From: Paratinospora sagittata
Lineage: Eukaryota > Streptophyta > Magnoliopsida > Ranunculales > Menispermaceae
Reading direction: 5' to 3'
NCBI GenBank assembly: GCA_035771175.1
Contig: CM069598.1
Coordinates: 9,440,314-9,504,313 of the forward strand
Length of the DNA: 64,000 nt
Shown piece after piece: positions 47,726 to 56,803 of the stretch (positions are counted from its first letter, which is position 1; every line of letters begins with the position of its first letter). The position numbers were made by a program, and so were the translations under genes. Below the pieces are notes generated by a model. The model ran no database searches. It was not told the DNA's origin and was given only the letters and a program-made list of their open reading frames with translations.

Positions 47726-48317
47726 TCATAATCTCCATTTCTTCTTAGATTTACGTAGCTTCATACTCTTATCCTTCCCCACAATCTTCCCGTCTTTACC
47801 TACCTTACTTTTCCCTCTAAAATGCAATCCATGGTGTTTAGATCTCAAAATCCCCATTTTATACTTAATCTGAGTCACTAAACCAACTTCCAATTCTGCC
47901 GTCCCGTTCGCAACAGCTTGCATAAACTCACGCCACCAACGCTCATTTGCAACATAGATATTGATATTTGGAATAGTAGTGATCTCATCCTTGTCTTGAC
48001 CCAAGTCCTTTGACGCGTTTCCAAGAACATAAGTATCATTAGACCCATCGTACAGCGTTATGTTGAGACCGCTGTACCAGATGCTATAATCTTTATTTGG
48101 GTTCTTGATTTTGAGATCAAACTTGATGATAGTAGTAGTAGTACTGGGGGCTGATCATTTGGTGATCAGGTGAGTTAGGAAGAGCAGGGATGCTGAGATT
48201 TTGAACAGTGAAGGTGGGTGGTTGGGTGCGTAAAGTTAGGCATAATATGAGCACAAGGATGGCTGATAGGGCTAGAACTTGGAAGAGCCAGAACTTGAAG
48301 CTGTTAGTTTCACACAT
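47726..48317 (-). pseudogene. NHL gene with a one-base frameshift
   Basis: The minus strand encodes an NHL-type protein in two frames. Frame one (from ATG 48317) gives a short cytosolic start, a membrane segment (FQVLALSAILVLILCLTL) and RTQPPTFTVQNLSIPAL, then runs off at a C5 tract (G5 on plus, 48146-48150) and stops. Frame two resumes at once with IKFDLKIKNPNKDYSIWYSG and continues to FRGKSKVGKDGKIVGKD and a stop at 47726. One base fewer in the C run would join them to about 196 residues. It may be a real recent pseudogene, an allele, or an assembly error in a homopolymer. The LEA_2 domain is otherwise undamaged. Confidence 0.82.
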
Positions 48318-48946
48318 GGCTGCTGGTTGTTTTGGTGTTTCTTGATAATTCTTGAATGATATGCATGTTATTGTAATAATTAAGTTGAAGAAGCGTAAGA
48401 TCCTATTCTTCTTGGGGTTGGTTTTGTTTCACATGAGTGATGCTTTAGTTATTGCAATCACTTGGTAAAATGAATATATGGGGATGCCTGTCGGACATTG
48501 GAGGGTCATCATGCATGCACTTTTTTCAGTTACTTTGCTTTTGGGTCTTTGATGTTGAACGTGTTTTCTAAGGGAGAATCTTTGTACTACTTGTGTTCAT
48601 ACATCGAATGTACGTAGGTGTAATAATATTTATATGAGAAAGAATAAAGCAACATTGGATTGGAGCTTGGGGAATCCCACGAATGTGATCACAGTGGGGG
48701 AGCTTTGAGTTCCCACAGTTTCAATACTCAAACAACCCACGAGAAAAAGAAAAAGGAAAGTGGATAACTATACCTCACTTTCTCATTTTTTCTCAGTTAC
48801 TATCATTTGATTGTATACAATGCATTTTTATTATATTTTGTGTGTAATTATAATTTAAATGTTGAGTTAGCCTGCGATAAAAAGGGATTGAGGAAACAAA
48901 TAAATTTATGTACCCAATTTGTATAGTTGAGAAAAGACTTTATTGA

Positions 48947-49170
48947 ATTGAGTAGAATAGAAAATCAACGGTGGGTTGGTTCAGTAGTTGGGGGGCAAAT
49001 ACTTCTAACCTTGAGGTAAAGACTTCGAATCGAAATTCGTGTCACACACCAATATGTTGATCAACGATTTTAAGGTGTTTATGACTGTGGCAGGGACAAT
49101 TATAAAAAACTAAAGACTCCTCGTAACTGCTGACCTAAAAAATAAAATAAAAAAAAATTGAGTAGAATAG
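48947..49170 (+). mobile_element. SINE with perfect 14-bp target duplication
   Basis: The body (48961-49156) carries GGTGGGTTGGTTCAGTAGTT near its start, GACTTCGAATCGAAATTCG (a box B-like word), and ends AACTGCTGACCTAAAAAATA with an A-rich tail. It is the plus-strand relative of the SINE at 30405-30615. ATTGAGTAGAATAG is repeated exactly at 48947-48960 and 49157-49170. Confidence 0.9.
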
Positions 49171-49279
49171 CACATTAATTTCTTCAAAAAAAAGCTAGCC
49201 AAGTGGAACAATAATGGCAAATTTATAATAATAACTCCTTAATTACCCATTAAACAAAATCACAAAAATAACATCCTAG

Positions 49280-49939
49280 CTAATTAAATGTGGCAGCAGT
49301 ACTACTACTTTCACTATGATTCAGCTTTATATTCATCCCTTCAACCATTTTCCCATCTGATCCAACAGGCACAAGACCTTCCAAATCCAACCAGTGAAAC
49401 TTCGTCTTCCAACACAAAATCCGATACCGAACTGAACTCACCAAACCCACCTTCAAATTCACCGAGATGCTGCTGCTGCTGCTTCCACGCCCACTCAAAA
49501 ACACCTTCTAGTTACTAAACTGCTCTTCAGAATTACTACTACTACTACTACTATTACTGCTAAATATAACACGCACTTCTCTTACAGTACTCTTCTTGTG
49601 GCCTTGCCAAAAAGCAGGAACAGAGCTTGATCCAATGACCCAGTTCCCATAATTCAAACTGATATTGATCTGGTTGTAATAAACTGGAATGCCCTTGTTG
49701 GGATTAGAGATCTGAAGATTGAAAATGATCAGACTAGTGGTGGTGGTGTTGTTTCGAATGTTATTATTATTGTGGGCATCTAATAAGATAGGAACAGAGA
49801 AGTTGGTGATGGTGAAATTGGGGGTTTTTGGTTGTATTCCGAGCCATAAGAGAAGATAGATTAAGAGCCAGAGGATTAGACCTTGAAGAATCCAGGAACA
49901 GAAACCCATGTGGGATTTGAAGGAATTTTGAAGATACAT
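49280..49939 (-). pseudogene. NHL gene with an in-frame TAG
   Basis: From ATG 49939 the minus strand reads a membrane segment (GLILWLLIYLLLWLGI), QPKTPNFTITNFSVPILL, then LQISNPNKGIPVYYNQ and PAFWQGHKKSTVREV. A TAG stop at 49508-49510 interrupts it after 143 residues. The same frame continues without further stops through VNLKVGLVSSVRYRILCWKT and ends at 49280, so the intact length would be about 219 residues. WQGHKK and RYRILCWKT are hallmarks of the NDR1 subgroup. Either a single nonsense mutation has killed it, or a truncated protein is made. A copia remnant begins about 115 bp upstream and may have damaged the promoter. Confidence 0.85.
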
Positions 49940-50051
49940 TTTTGGTGGGATTTTATTAGGGTATTATCCTTACTTTAGTTTTATCCTTACTTTAGTTTTT
50001 GTAATAGATATATATTTTCATGGTTGTGAATAGAAAAAGGAGAGAAAAATT

Positions 50052-51640
50052 GTCATGGTATCAGAGATTTGGGGCTGGTGGAGGTGGCGGATCGGAGGAG
50101 CCGCTGCACTTGAGAAAGCTGCCCCGTCAAGGATCTGATCTACGCGTGGTACAATCGAGCTTGATCTACGGCCTCCACTTCTAGCTCTCCAAACTGTGTA
50201 CACAGCCTCTCCTCGGCGTCTTCAACGATTCTGAGCCTCTGCGTCGTCTTCATCAGCTCTTCTCTCGTCTTCTCCACCACAACACCGCCGTCTTTTCGCC
50301 GGATCTCATCGAGGTTCGCCAAAGGTTCCCGACAACGGAAGGTATCCCCCCTCTTCTTCTCCTCAAATAACGCTCAAGATCAAAACCAAAAGCACCATTA
50401 CTCCATAAGAAACCTTAGAAACTGCCATTTTCTCACTCTGTCTGAACCTTGAAGAATCTCACAAAAACCAAAACCAAAAATCGATCAATATCTCTCTCTC
50501 TCTGCGAAAACTCTCTCTTTCTCTTAACAAGAACGAATCACCAACTCTCGTACGGCACCGAAAATCTCTGCAATGGCTCCGGAGAGCTGCAGAGATCGAG
50601 AGAGAGATCTCGCGAGATTGAAACCCTAAGAGGAAAATTAGCGTTTGTGATTTTGTTGGTGCCGTGAACAGTGAACATCGAGGAGGAGATTCTCGAGTTT
50701 CAAATCTCAGTGAACAGTGGTGAACAGTGCAGTGAGCAGTCGGTTTCGTCAGCGAGTTCAGCGATTTCGGTCGGTTTATCGTCACCGTCGCGATTCCGTT
50801 CGGTTCGCGAGCCACTTGGATTAGTACTTTAACCTTCACGTGAGATCATGGCTGGCGGAGAGTTATCCAAGGATGGACGAGATAGTACCATGGCCTTCGT
50901 AATTCAGCTTGATACGCGTGGTAAGTCTCGTTTTGTGGATACTACTGACGAATTTTGCAATCATTGTAATAGAGAAGGCCATGCCGAATCCTCTTGCTTT
51001 CAATTACACGGGTTCCCCGAATGGTGGGGGGACCGGCCTCGCGGAGGAAAAAGACCGGGTCGTGGTGGAGGACGGACAAGAAGAGGAGGTGGGTGTGCAG
51101 GTTCTGGCCGTGGCAGAGGGCATGGTGCACCGCCTGTCTCCGCACATAAAACTGGCGGGGCTGGAACTTCATCTGGGCAACACGTAGGGAACTCGCAGGG
51201 GCTGGCGGGTGCAACCGACGCTGCGGCTCTTGCTGGTGTTTCCGCCACGCAACTGCAGCAACTCTCTTGCATTTCTGAACTTCGACAAAATAAAAGATCG
51301 ACTACATGGTAAGAACAGTCATTTTAGTTGGATTATCGATACAGGAGCGTCGAACAATGTGACGTGCGACTTGTCTATTTTGAAGAATGTGAGAAATGTG
51401 CAATACTGCTAGGTGGATTTGCCGGATGGAAATACGGCAGAAGCAAACCAAAAGGAAAGTGTTGTGTTGCCAGGAGGATTGAAGCTTGACAATGTGCTTT
51501 ATGTCCCACAATTGACATGCAATTTAATTTCTGTTACTTAATTAATCGATGAATCAAATTGTGTTGTACAATTCACTAATAATATTGAGAATATGTCAGA
51601 TTTAAAATGGGCGTTTAAGCAAATATATATATATATATAT
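50052..51640 (+). pseudogene. Truncated copia retrotransposon (PBS, gag tail, protease)
   Basis: TGGTATCAGAG at 50056-50066 is a tRNA-iMet primer-binding site preceded by an LTR-like end. Only a little LTR remains before the NHL pseudogene. After an 800-bp leader an ORF (50848-51312) gives the gag zinc knuckle CNHCNREGHAESSC and FQLHGFPEWW, then a Gly/Arg-rich linker. The N-terminal gag domain is missing. One frame over, HFSWIIDTGASNNVTC is the aspartic protease active site (DTGA), followed by LDNVLYVPQLTCNLISV. Stops interrupt it and similarity ends near 51620 at an AT repeat. No integrase, RT or 3' LTR follows. Confidence 0.85.
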
Positions 51641-51900
51641 ATATGTGGTTAAGAAGCATATGCATTGATCGAAAATTTGTTTTCTTGTTCATGAAGGAAT
51701 TCCCCTGCTTTTTATTTTCGGCTTTACACCGTCTTTTAGCCTTGTAAAGGGGCTTTTGACATGATTACCCTTAAAAAAAAATAATTTCACAAATGCCATC
51801 CAAATACAAATAATGACCCATTTGCCATATTTTACTGTTCAGTGCACAGTCAGCGTGCCAAATAAGCGCCATGTGGGCGCGAATGTGGCGTTTAGTGAAG

Positions 51901-52034
51901 TGAAGACGTCTTTTCAAAAGACGCATTCCCTTTAAAAAATTTTTTTTGTATAAGGAAAGAGTTTTTTTTTTTTAAAGGCAAGGGAAGGCGTCTTTTGAAA
52001 AGACGACTTTCCTTCAAAAGACGACTTCCCTTGC
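51901..52034. repeat. Left palindrome array of the Mutator-like element
   Basis: Two hairpin units: GAAGACGTCTTTTCAAAAGA followed by CGCATTCCC at 51903-51930, and AAGGCGTCTTTTGAAAAGAC at 51986-52005 continuing into a second partial copy to 52034. A/T runs separate them. Confidence 0.85.
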
Positions 52035-52179
52035 CTTTTTTTATTTCATTTTAAGAAAGATGGGAACAAAGCAAACAAGCGAGCAAAGTACACTTGGAAC
52101 TGCAAGGGACTAAGATATAGAGGTATTTCACAGAGTTTAAGAATGCTCATACCAGAAACTCTCAATTTGTATCTAGTCA

Positions 52180-52763
52180 CTACAACATTGCAAAAATCTG
52201 AGACTGGCCAAAAGGTTCCTGCAACATCATGGAAGTCTGTGACTGATCGATAGGCCCCTGTAGCATTCTAGAAGTCTTAGAATGAACAGGAGAGCCCCGC
52301 AACATTGCAGATGTCCGGGACTGATCAACGGGCACCTGCAACATAGAAATAGAAAAAGATGTTAATTGGTCATAAATGACAAAATCTTATAGATTCACTG
52401 TCATAAATTTATGAACCCCAGAGTTATTTGGCGAAGATTCAGTGACCTTACCTTGGGACATGTCCGCGTGTAATGTCCAGTTTCCTTGCAAGTTCCACAG
52501 GTTCTTTTCTTCTTCTGAGCTTGTTCCATTCCCAATTTTATTCTTGAAGATACAGGACGACCTTTCAATTTGACTCGATGATGGTCAGGCACAGTGGTAT
52601 TGAGGTCCATCATCCATATATTGTCACTTTGCTCGTCGACACTTTCACCTTGAATACTGTTACACCCCAAATTTTCAGGAGGCATGACAACTTTAGGAAC
52701 AACAATCAGGGATAGGGTCATGAAGATTGTTTCTTTTCCAAAGCAAAACTCTTTCAGCGGCAT
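52180..52763 (-). pseudogene. Two-exon zinc-knuckle ORF inside the Mutator-like element
   Basis: Exon 52452-52763 (120-residue frame) ends with GRPVSSRIKLGMEQAQKKKR and TCGTCKETGHYTRTCPK, a CCHC knuckle with the basic linker found at the end of mudrA-type transposases and FAR1-related proteins. A donor (CCAAG|GTAAGG) joins in phase to an acceptor (TGTTGCAG|GTGCCC) and exon 52180-52335. That exon encodes a short repeat, DQSRTSAMLRG, DQSQTSMMLQE and GQSQIFAML, then a stop. The SWIM and DDE transposase parts are absent. This may be a remnant or a transduplicated FAR1-family gene tail. Confidence 0.6.
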
Positions 52764-52792
52764 CTTTCTTAAAATAATAATAAAAAAAAAGC

Positions 52793-53060
52793 AAGAGAAT
52801 GCGTCTTTTGAAAAGACGCCTTCTCTTGTCTTAAAAAAAAAACTCTTCCCTTATACAAAATTTTTTTTTTTTTAAAGGGAAGACGTCTTTTGAAAAGACG
52901 TCTTCCCTTTACTTAAAAAAAAATAATTTAAGGGAAGACGTCTTTTCAAAAGACGCATTCTCTTGCACTTGTAAAAAAAAAATTTGAAGAGAAGACGTCT
53001 TTTGAAAAGACGCCTTCCCTTCACGTTAAAAAAAAAAATTGTGAAGGGAAGGCGTCTTTA
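52793..53060. repeat. Right palindrome array of the Mutator-like element
   Basis: Four full hairpin units and one half unit: 52793-52828, 52874-52910, 52930-52964, 52987-53021 and 53044-53060. The core is AAGACGTCTTTTGAAAAGAC with flanking AAGGGAAG/CTTCCCTT, separated by A-rich spacers of about 20-45 bp. Confidence 0.9.
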
Positions 53061-53716
53061 AAATGCTACCTCCGTGCTGACGTGGCGCTTGTTTGGCATG
53101 CTGACTGTGCAATAAACAGTAAAATATGACAAATGTGTGTCATTATTTGTATGTAAATGACATTTGTGAAATTTTTTTTTTTGAAGGGTAATCATGTCAT
53201 TGGACCCAACATCCGCGCTGTACACCAACTGATCAAAAAGCCGGATGTGTTGTATTGGTCGTTTTCTTTGGCTTTTCAAGACAAGTGTGATGGACGGCTT
53301 TCTGTAGAATGACACATTAGCTTGGTCGTCCGATCATTTGGTTCTATGATTTGATGGAAGTGAAAGAACGAGTAAGCATCATAATAAGATAGTGGTGAAG
53401 ATTAGGGGATCACGCATGCTATACTTCTTTCTCAAATATAGGGTAGGAGAGGACAAAGTTACAAAAGTGAAGCTTAAGTAGGTCGGAGCATCAACATCAA
53501 CATTAATTTATTTTGTATTCTTCTCCTGTAGACCTTTTTTTTTTTTTTTTTTTTCAGTACAGGGTCACAAGTAATTGCATTTGTTGATGTGCTTATCTTT
53601 TGAAATCTTTTTAGGGTCTTGATATTTTTTTAACTATCAAATGTGTAAGCCTATAAGAAAAGAAATTACCCAACAATCAAGGGCTCATTAATTAGAGCAA
53701 TTAATTATAAATAAAA

Positions 53717-53719
<3 letters not shown>

Positions 53720-53756
<37 letters not shown>
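53720..53756. repeat. (AT)n microsatellite
   Basis: About 18 AT repeats between the Mutator-like element and the LINE relic. Confidence 0.95.
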
Positions 53757-53758
<2 letters not shown>

Positions 53759-53929
53759 TGATTCAAGACAATCTAATAATTTTTAAGAATAATGTCAAGT
53801 ATTTTTTGTTTTGTTTTTTTTTTATATATATAAGAAATGAGAAAACTGAAATTTATGAATAATTAGTGTAAATCAACACTAGGGGTGTAGAGAATAAAAA
53901 ATAAAAACAACAGCAAAGGAAAATCAATT

Positions 53930-54335
53930 ACAATGGATATGACCCCATCCTCTTATCCACTCATTCAACTCATAGCCAGTTGAAAATTTATTGTCAGATA
54001 CCCAAGATGAAGCAAGGAAAATGGAGGAGTCTTATACATTGTCGACACTGGTATTTTTACCATTGAAAATTCTGCTATTTCGTTTCTTTCAAGTGTACCA
54101 TAGACCTAAGAAAGAGACAATGGTCCAATAAGAACTTGTATTATGATTAAGGTTCCAATGTCGGCATAAAACAAATAGCTCATTAATATTGTCAGTTGGT
54201 GACTGGGGTGCCCATAGTATCACTTTCCTCCATTTCTCCGACACCCTTCTAACAAACTTGCAATCCACAAAAATGTGTTCTGGGGATTGAAAATCAAGCA
54301 TGCATACGCAACACCAATGGGGAGATACTGCCATG
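53930..54335 (-). pseudogene. LINE relic (zf-RVT region)
   Basis: The minus strand reads HWCCVCMLDFQSPEHIFVDC, then FVRRVSEKWRKVILW, the zinc-binding domain that follows the reverse transcriptase of plant LINEs. Past a TGA the same frame continues to IFLASSWVSDNKFS and YELNEWIRGW, typical of the LINE C-terminus. It is 5'-truncated and contains several stops. Confidence 0.8.
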
Positions 54336-54476
54336 AATGTGATGTTATTTTTCTATGCACTCAAACAATCAATCTTCTCCACAATCTTACATGGCCCCCG
54401 AAGGCCGGAAGCATGGGAACCAAAACTTAATTAAAAAAAAAAACACAAAACGAAAAAGAAAAACAAAAAATGAACA

Positions 54477-55136
54477 TCAGGTGAAATACACAGGGCATCT
54501 CTTATTAATCGACGTGGCCAAAATCTGACCGTAGGAACCCACCGCAACGTCACAACTCGCATGCATCTTGTGGTCATGAGTATCCCACGTGGACAGCTTA
54601 AACCTAATCTTCGACTTCAAATCCAACCTAAACACCACAGTACCCTTCGCAATCTCATTAACGAAATCGTTCCACTTGTCACTCGAAACAGTCAAGGTGG
54701 CCCCACCAAGCTCTCCGTGTATCCACGTGGTGTTCTTAGGCGGCTGGTAAAACGGGAACAGCAAGGGAGTGGTTCCGATACTTTGCTCCCTATAATAAAC
54801 CGTAGCGTCCATGGCATCATAATGAATTCCGATATCATGGTTGGCGTTTCGGGCCGTTACGTTGAAGACGACTTGGGCGTTCTGGAACCCGTTAACTTGG
54901 TTCAAGCCGGGGATGGAGAAAGCACGGATATGGAAGCGGGGGCGGTGGGGGCGCAAGCTGAGCCAGAGGATGAAGGCTAAGATGCCGGCGATGAGGAGGA
55001 GGCCGAGGAAGCCGGCGCAGATGAGCTTGAAGAGGCGGTTGGCGAAGCTTTCGCGGACGCGGCGGGCGTAGTGGCGGGCGCGTTGGTGGCGCGGACGGTG
55101 GTGGTCGTCGATGGGGATCTCGGTGTGGGAGTGCAT
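54477..55136 (-). CDS. NDR1/HIN1-like (NHL) protein, intact
   Basis: A single-exon gene of 219 residues. A basic N-terminus (RPRHQRARHYARRVRESF) leads into a membrane segment at about 38-60 (LICAGFLGLLLIAGILAFIL). RPHRPRFHIRAFSIPGLN and a LEA_2 domain with NANHDIGIHYDAMDATVYYR, FYQPPKNTT and FRLDLKSKIRFKLSTWDT follow. It ends in KRCPVYFT without a clear GPI signal, so it belongs to another NHL subgroup than the NDR1-like copies. NHL proteins sit in the plasma membrane or plasmodesmata and several respond to pathogens; the exact role is unknown. Upstream GC-rich sequence on the minus strand also has open frames, but these are shadows. No defects seen. Confidence 0.9.
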   Translation of the reverse strand: MHSHTEIPIDDHHRPRHQRARHYARRVRESFANRLFKLICAGFLGLLLIAGILAFILWLSLRPHRPRFHIRAFSIPGLNQVNGFQNAQVVFNVTARNANHDIGIHYDAMDATVYYREQSIGTTPLLFPFYQPPKNTTWIHGELGGATLTVSSDKWNDFVNEIAKGTVVFRLDLKSKIRFKLSTWDTHDHKMHASCDVAVGSYGQILATSINKRCPVYFT

Positions 55137-55427
55137 TTTCCCGCGAAGGGTGGTGGCGTGAGGGCTTGGTTTGGCCTGTAAGTGGTGGTGGTGGCATGGT
55201 TTTATGTAGGGAGTTGGAATGAAGGTGGCGGAGTGGTGAAGGCATGTTGGGAATTTTTGGGGGTGTGTTTGGGTGGAGAAAGAAAAGCATACGTAGATGC
55301 TTCAAACAACTTATTGTTGAGTCCTGACAGGCTTTTTTGTTCTTTTCGTAGTTTTATTTTAAAGAACATAAATTGAATTTTGGTGGGAGATTTCTACCGT
55401 GTTTTATAAGTTATAATGTATATGTGT

Positions 55428-55590
55428 AAAGGTTGGCTACGTTGGTTTAGCTATTCAACTTCTTATCATAGGTCATGAGAGTTCAAATTCTGCCGCTAGC
55501 CGTCTTAGAATTGAAAGATATCTTTGGATCTTAAACTCGGAAAACTAGGGTACTTTCCTTCACCTAAACTTTTTTAAATAAAAAAATAGT
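55428..55590 (+). mobile_element. tRNA-derived SINE fragment
   Basis: GGTTGGCTACGTTGGTTTAG resembles a box A region and CATGAGAGTTCAAATTCTG a box B, 45 bases apart. A run of T/A follows GGGTACTTTCCTTCACC. It is a different family from the SINE at 30405. Confidence 0.45.
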
Positions 55591-55808
55591 ATATATGTAA
55601 GACGAATGATGATGATAATTTAAAATTAATACTTGAAAAGATATATAATGTTTTCTTGTTTTATTCACAAATTCAGTGTTATTTTTAAAAACAAAAAAAT
55701 GTAACCACATGTGAGACTATAATATTATGGTCATTGGATCTATTGAAATGTGTTTTACTTTACATATATCTTGTGATTATGATTATGTATTTATACAGAT
55801 AATTATAC

Positions 55809-55847
<39 letters not shown>

Positions 55848-56803
55848 CAATAATATTTTTTTTTCAAAAATAACTTTTTGAGTTTTAAAAAACAACTTAA
55901 CCAAACAATTTTTCAATAAATCTTTGTTTTAAAAACACCAAAATAAAGTTTAAAAATCCTGAACCAAACATGACCTGAAATTCCCAAATGGTTGGTCTTA
56001 AACTTCTTTTGATTTTGCAACACGATTCATGTGGGCCTAAATTGGGATAAGAGATTTGAGGAGTTGGAGATTAATAAACAAGATCGTCTTTTTAGGAGAT
56101 TGGTATAAGTTAGGATTTAGATTAACCTCAGTTTAAAAACCAAGATATCTAAATTAACAATTTTTTTAACCTTTAAAAATTAAAGAAAAAAGGTCTTGAT
56201 TTAGGTGATGTCACTACATTAGTAGGTAAGCATCATGATATAGTTAAGTACATTCATGTCAAAACATCAAGACCAAATAATCTTAGCTTTCAAATTAACA
56301 ATTTGGTTGTCCAACAGAAACTGAATGTGACTTGCCATATTGTTCTCAAATGGATTATTATTAGATGTTCAATGTTTATGAAACTATTTTTAGGTGCTCA
56401 TTCTATAGGATTCTGTCATCGTCTGCACGACCCGAACGTGGATGGAGGTGTTCTTAACTTGCAAATTAATATATCAAGGTACATAAGATCAAGCCTAATG
56501 TTCTCCATAGTAAATTTGCCGTGGCGCCTATGAACTGTAGAAGAGTGATGAATTTTGTAGTATCAAATGCATGCAATTTTTATTTCTTCTCGAAATTTCT
56601 GTCGCTGTTGATATAGAATTTTATTAGGCGTAATCTTGGACATAGTAGAGAATAGAACCAAAACAAATCTCGGATTTTATACTTGGAATGATAACTTAAC
56701 TTGATAGGTAGACATAACAAGGAATCAATGAAAAGACACAGACCTTAATTATTTCTCACAAGTCCTAACTAGTGATTGCAAAAAAAGAAAGTGCTCCACA
56801 TTT
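55591..56803. other. Intergenic between NHL and peroxidase
   Basis: Contains an (AT)n tract at 55811-55843 and AT-rich DNA. A short plus-strand stretch near 56385-56450 (LFLGAHSIGFCHR) weakly recalls the peroxidase heme motif; see findings. No complete gene. Confidence 0.5.

Larger units (their letters stand above)
51757..53199. mobile_element. Mutator-like element with long TIRs and palindrome arrays
   Basis: Terminal inverted repeats of about 150-170 bp start TGACATGATTACCCTTAAAA on the left and, read inversely, TGACATGATTACCCTTCAAA on the right. They share CAAATAATGAC, CATATTTTACTGTT, GCACAGTCAGC and AAGCGCCA words (roughly 80% by eye). Inside each arm are GACGTC-type hairpin units separated by A/T runs, more of them on the right. 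The interior encodes, on the minus strand, a zinc-knuckle protein like the C-terminus of mudrA/FAR1 proteins. Exact outer ends and a 9-bp target duplication were not found. Confidence 0.7.

Noticed and set aside
50942..51272. Cys/Pro-rich minus-strand frames
   Set aside because: Antisense to the Gly/Arg-rich gag linker of the copia remnant.
54892..55305. Proline/arginine-rich 137-residue minus-strand frame
   Set aside because: It is a frame-shifted reading of the NHL gene's GC-rich 5' part and has no domain.
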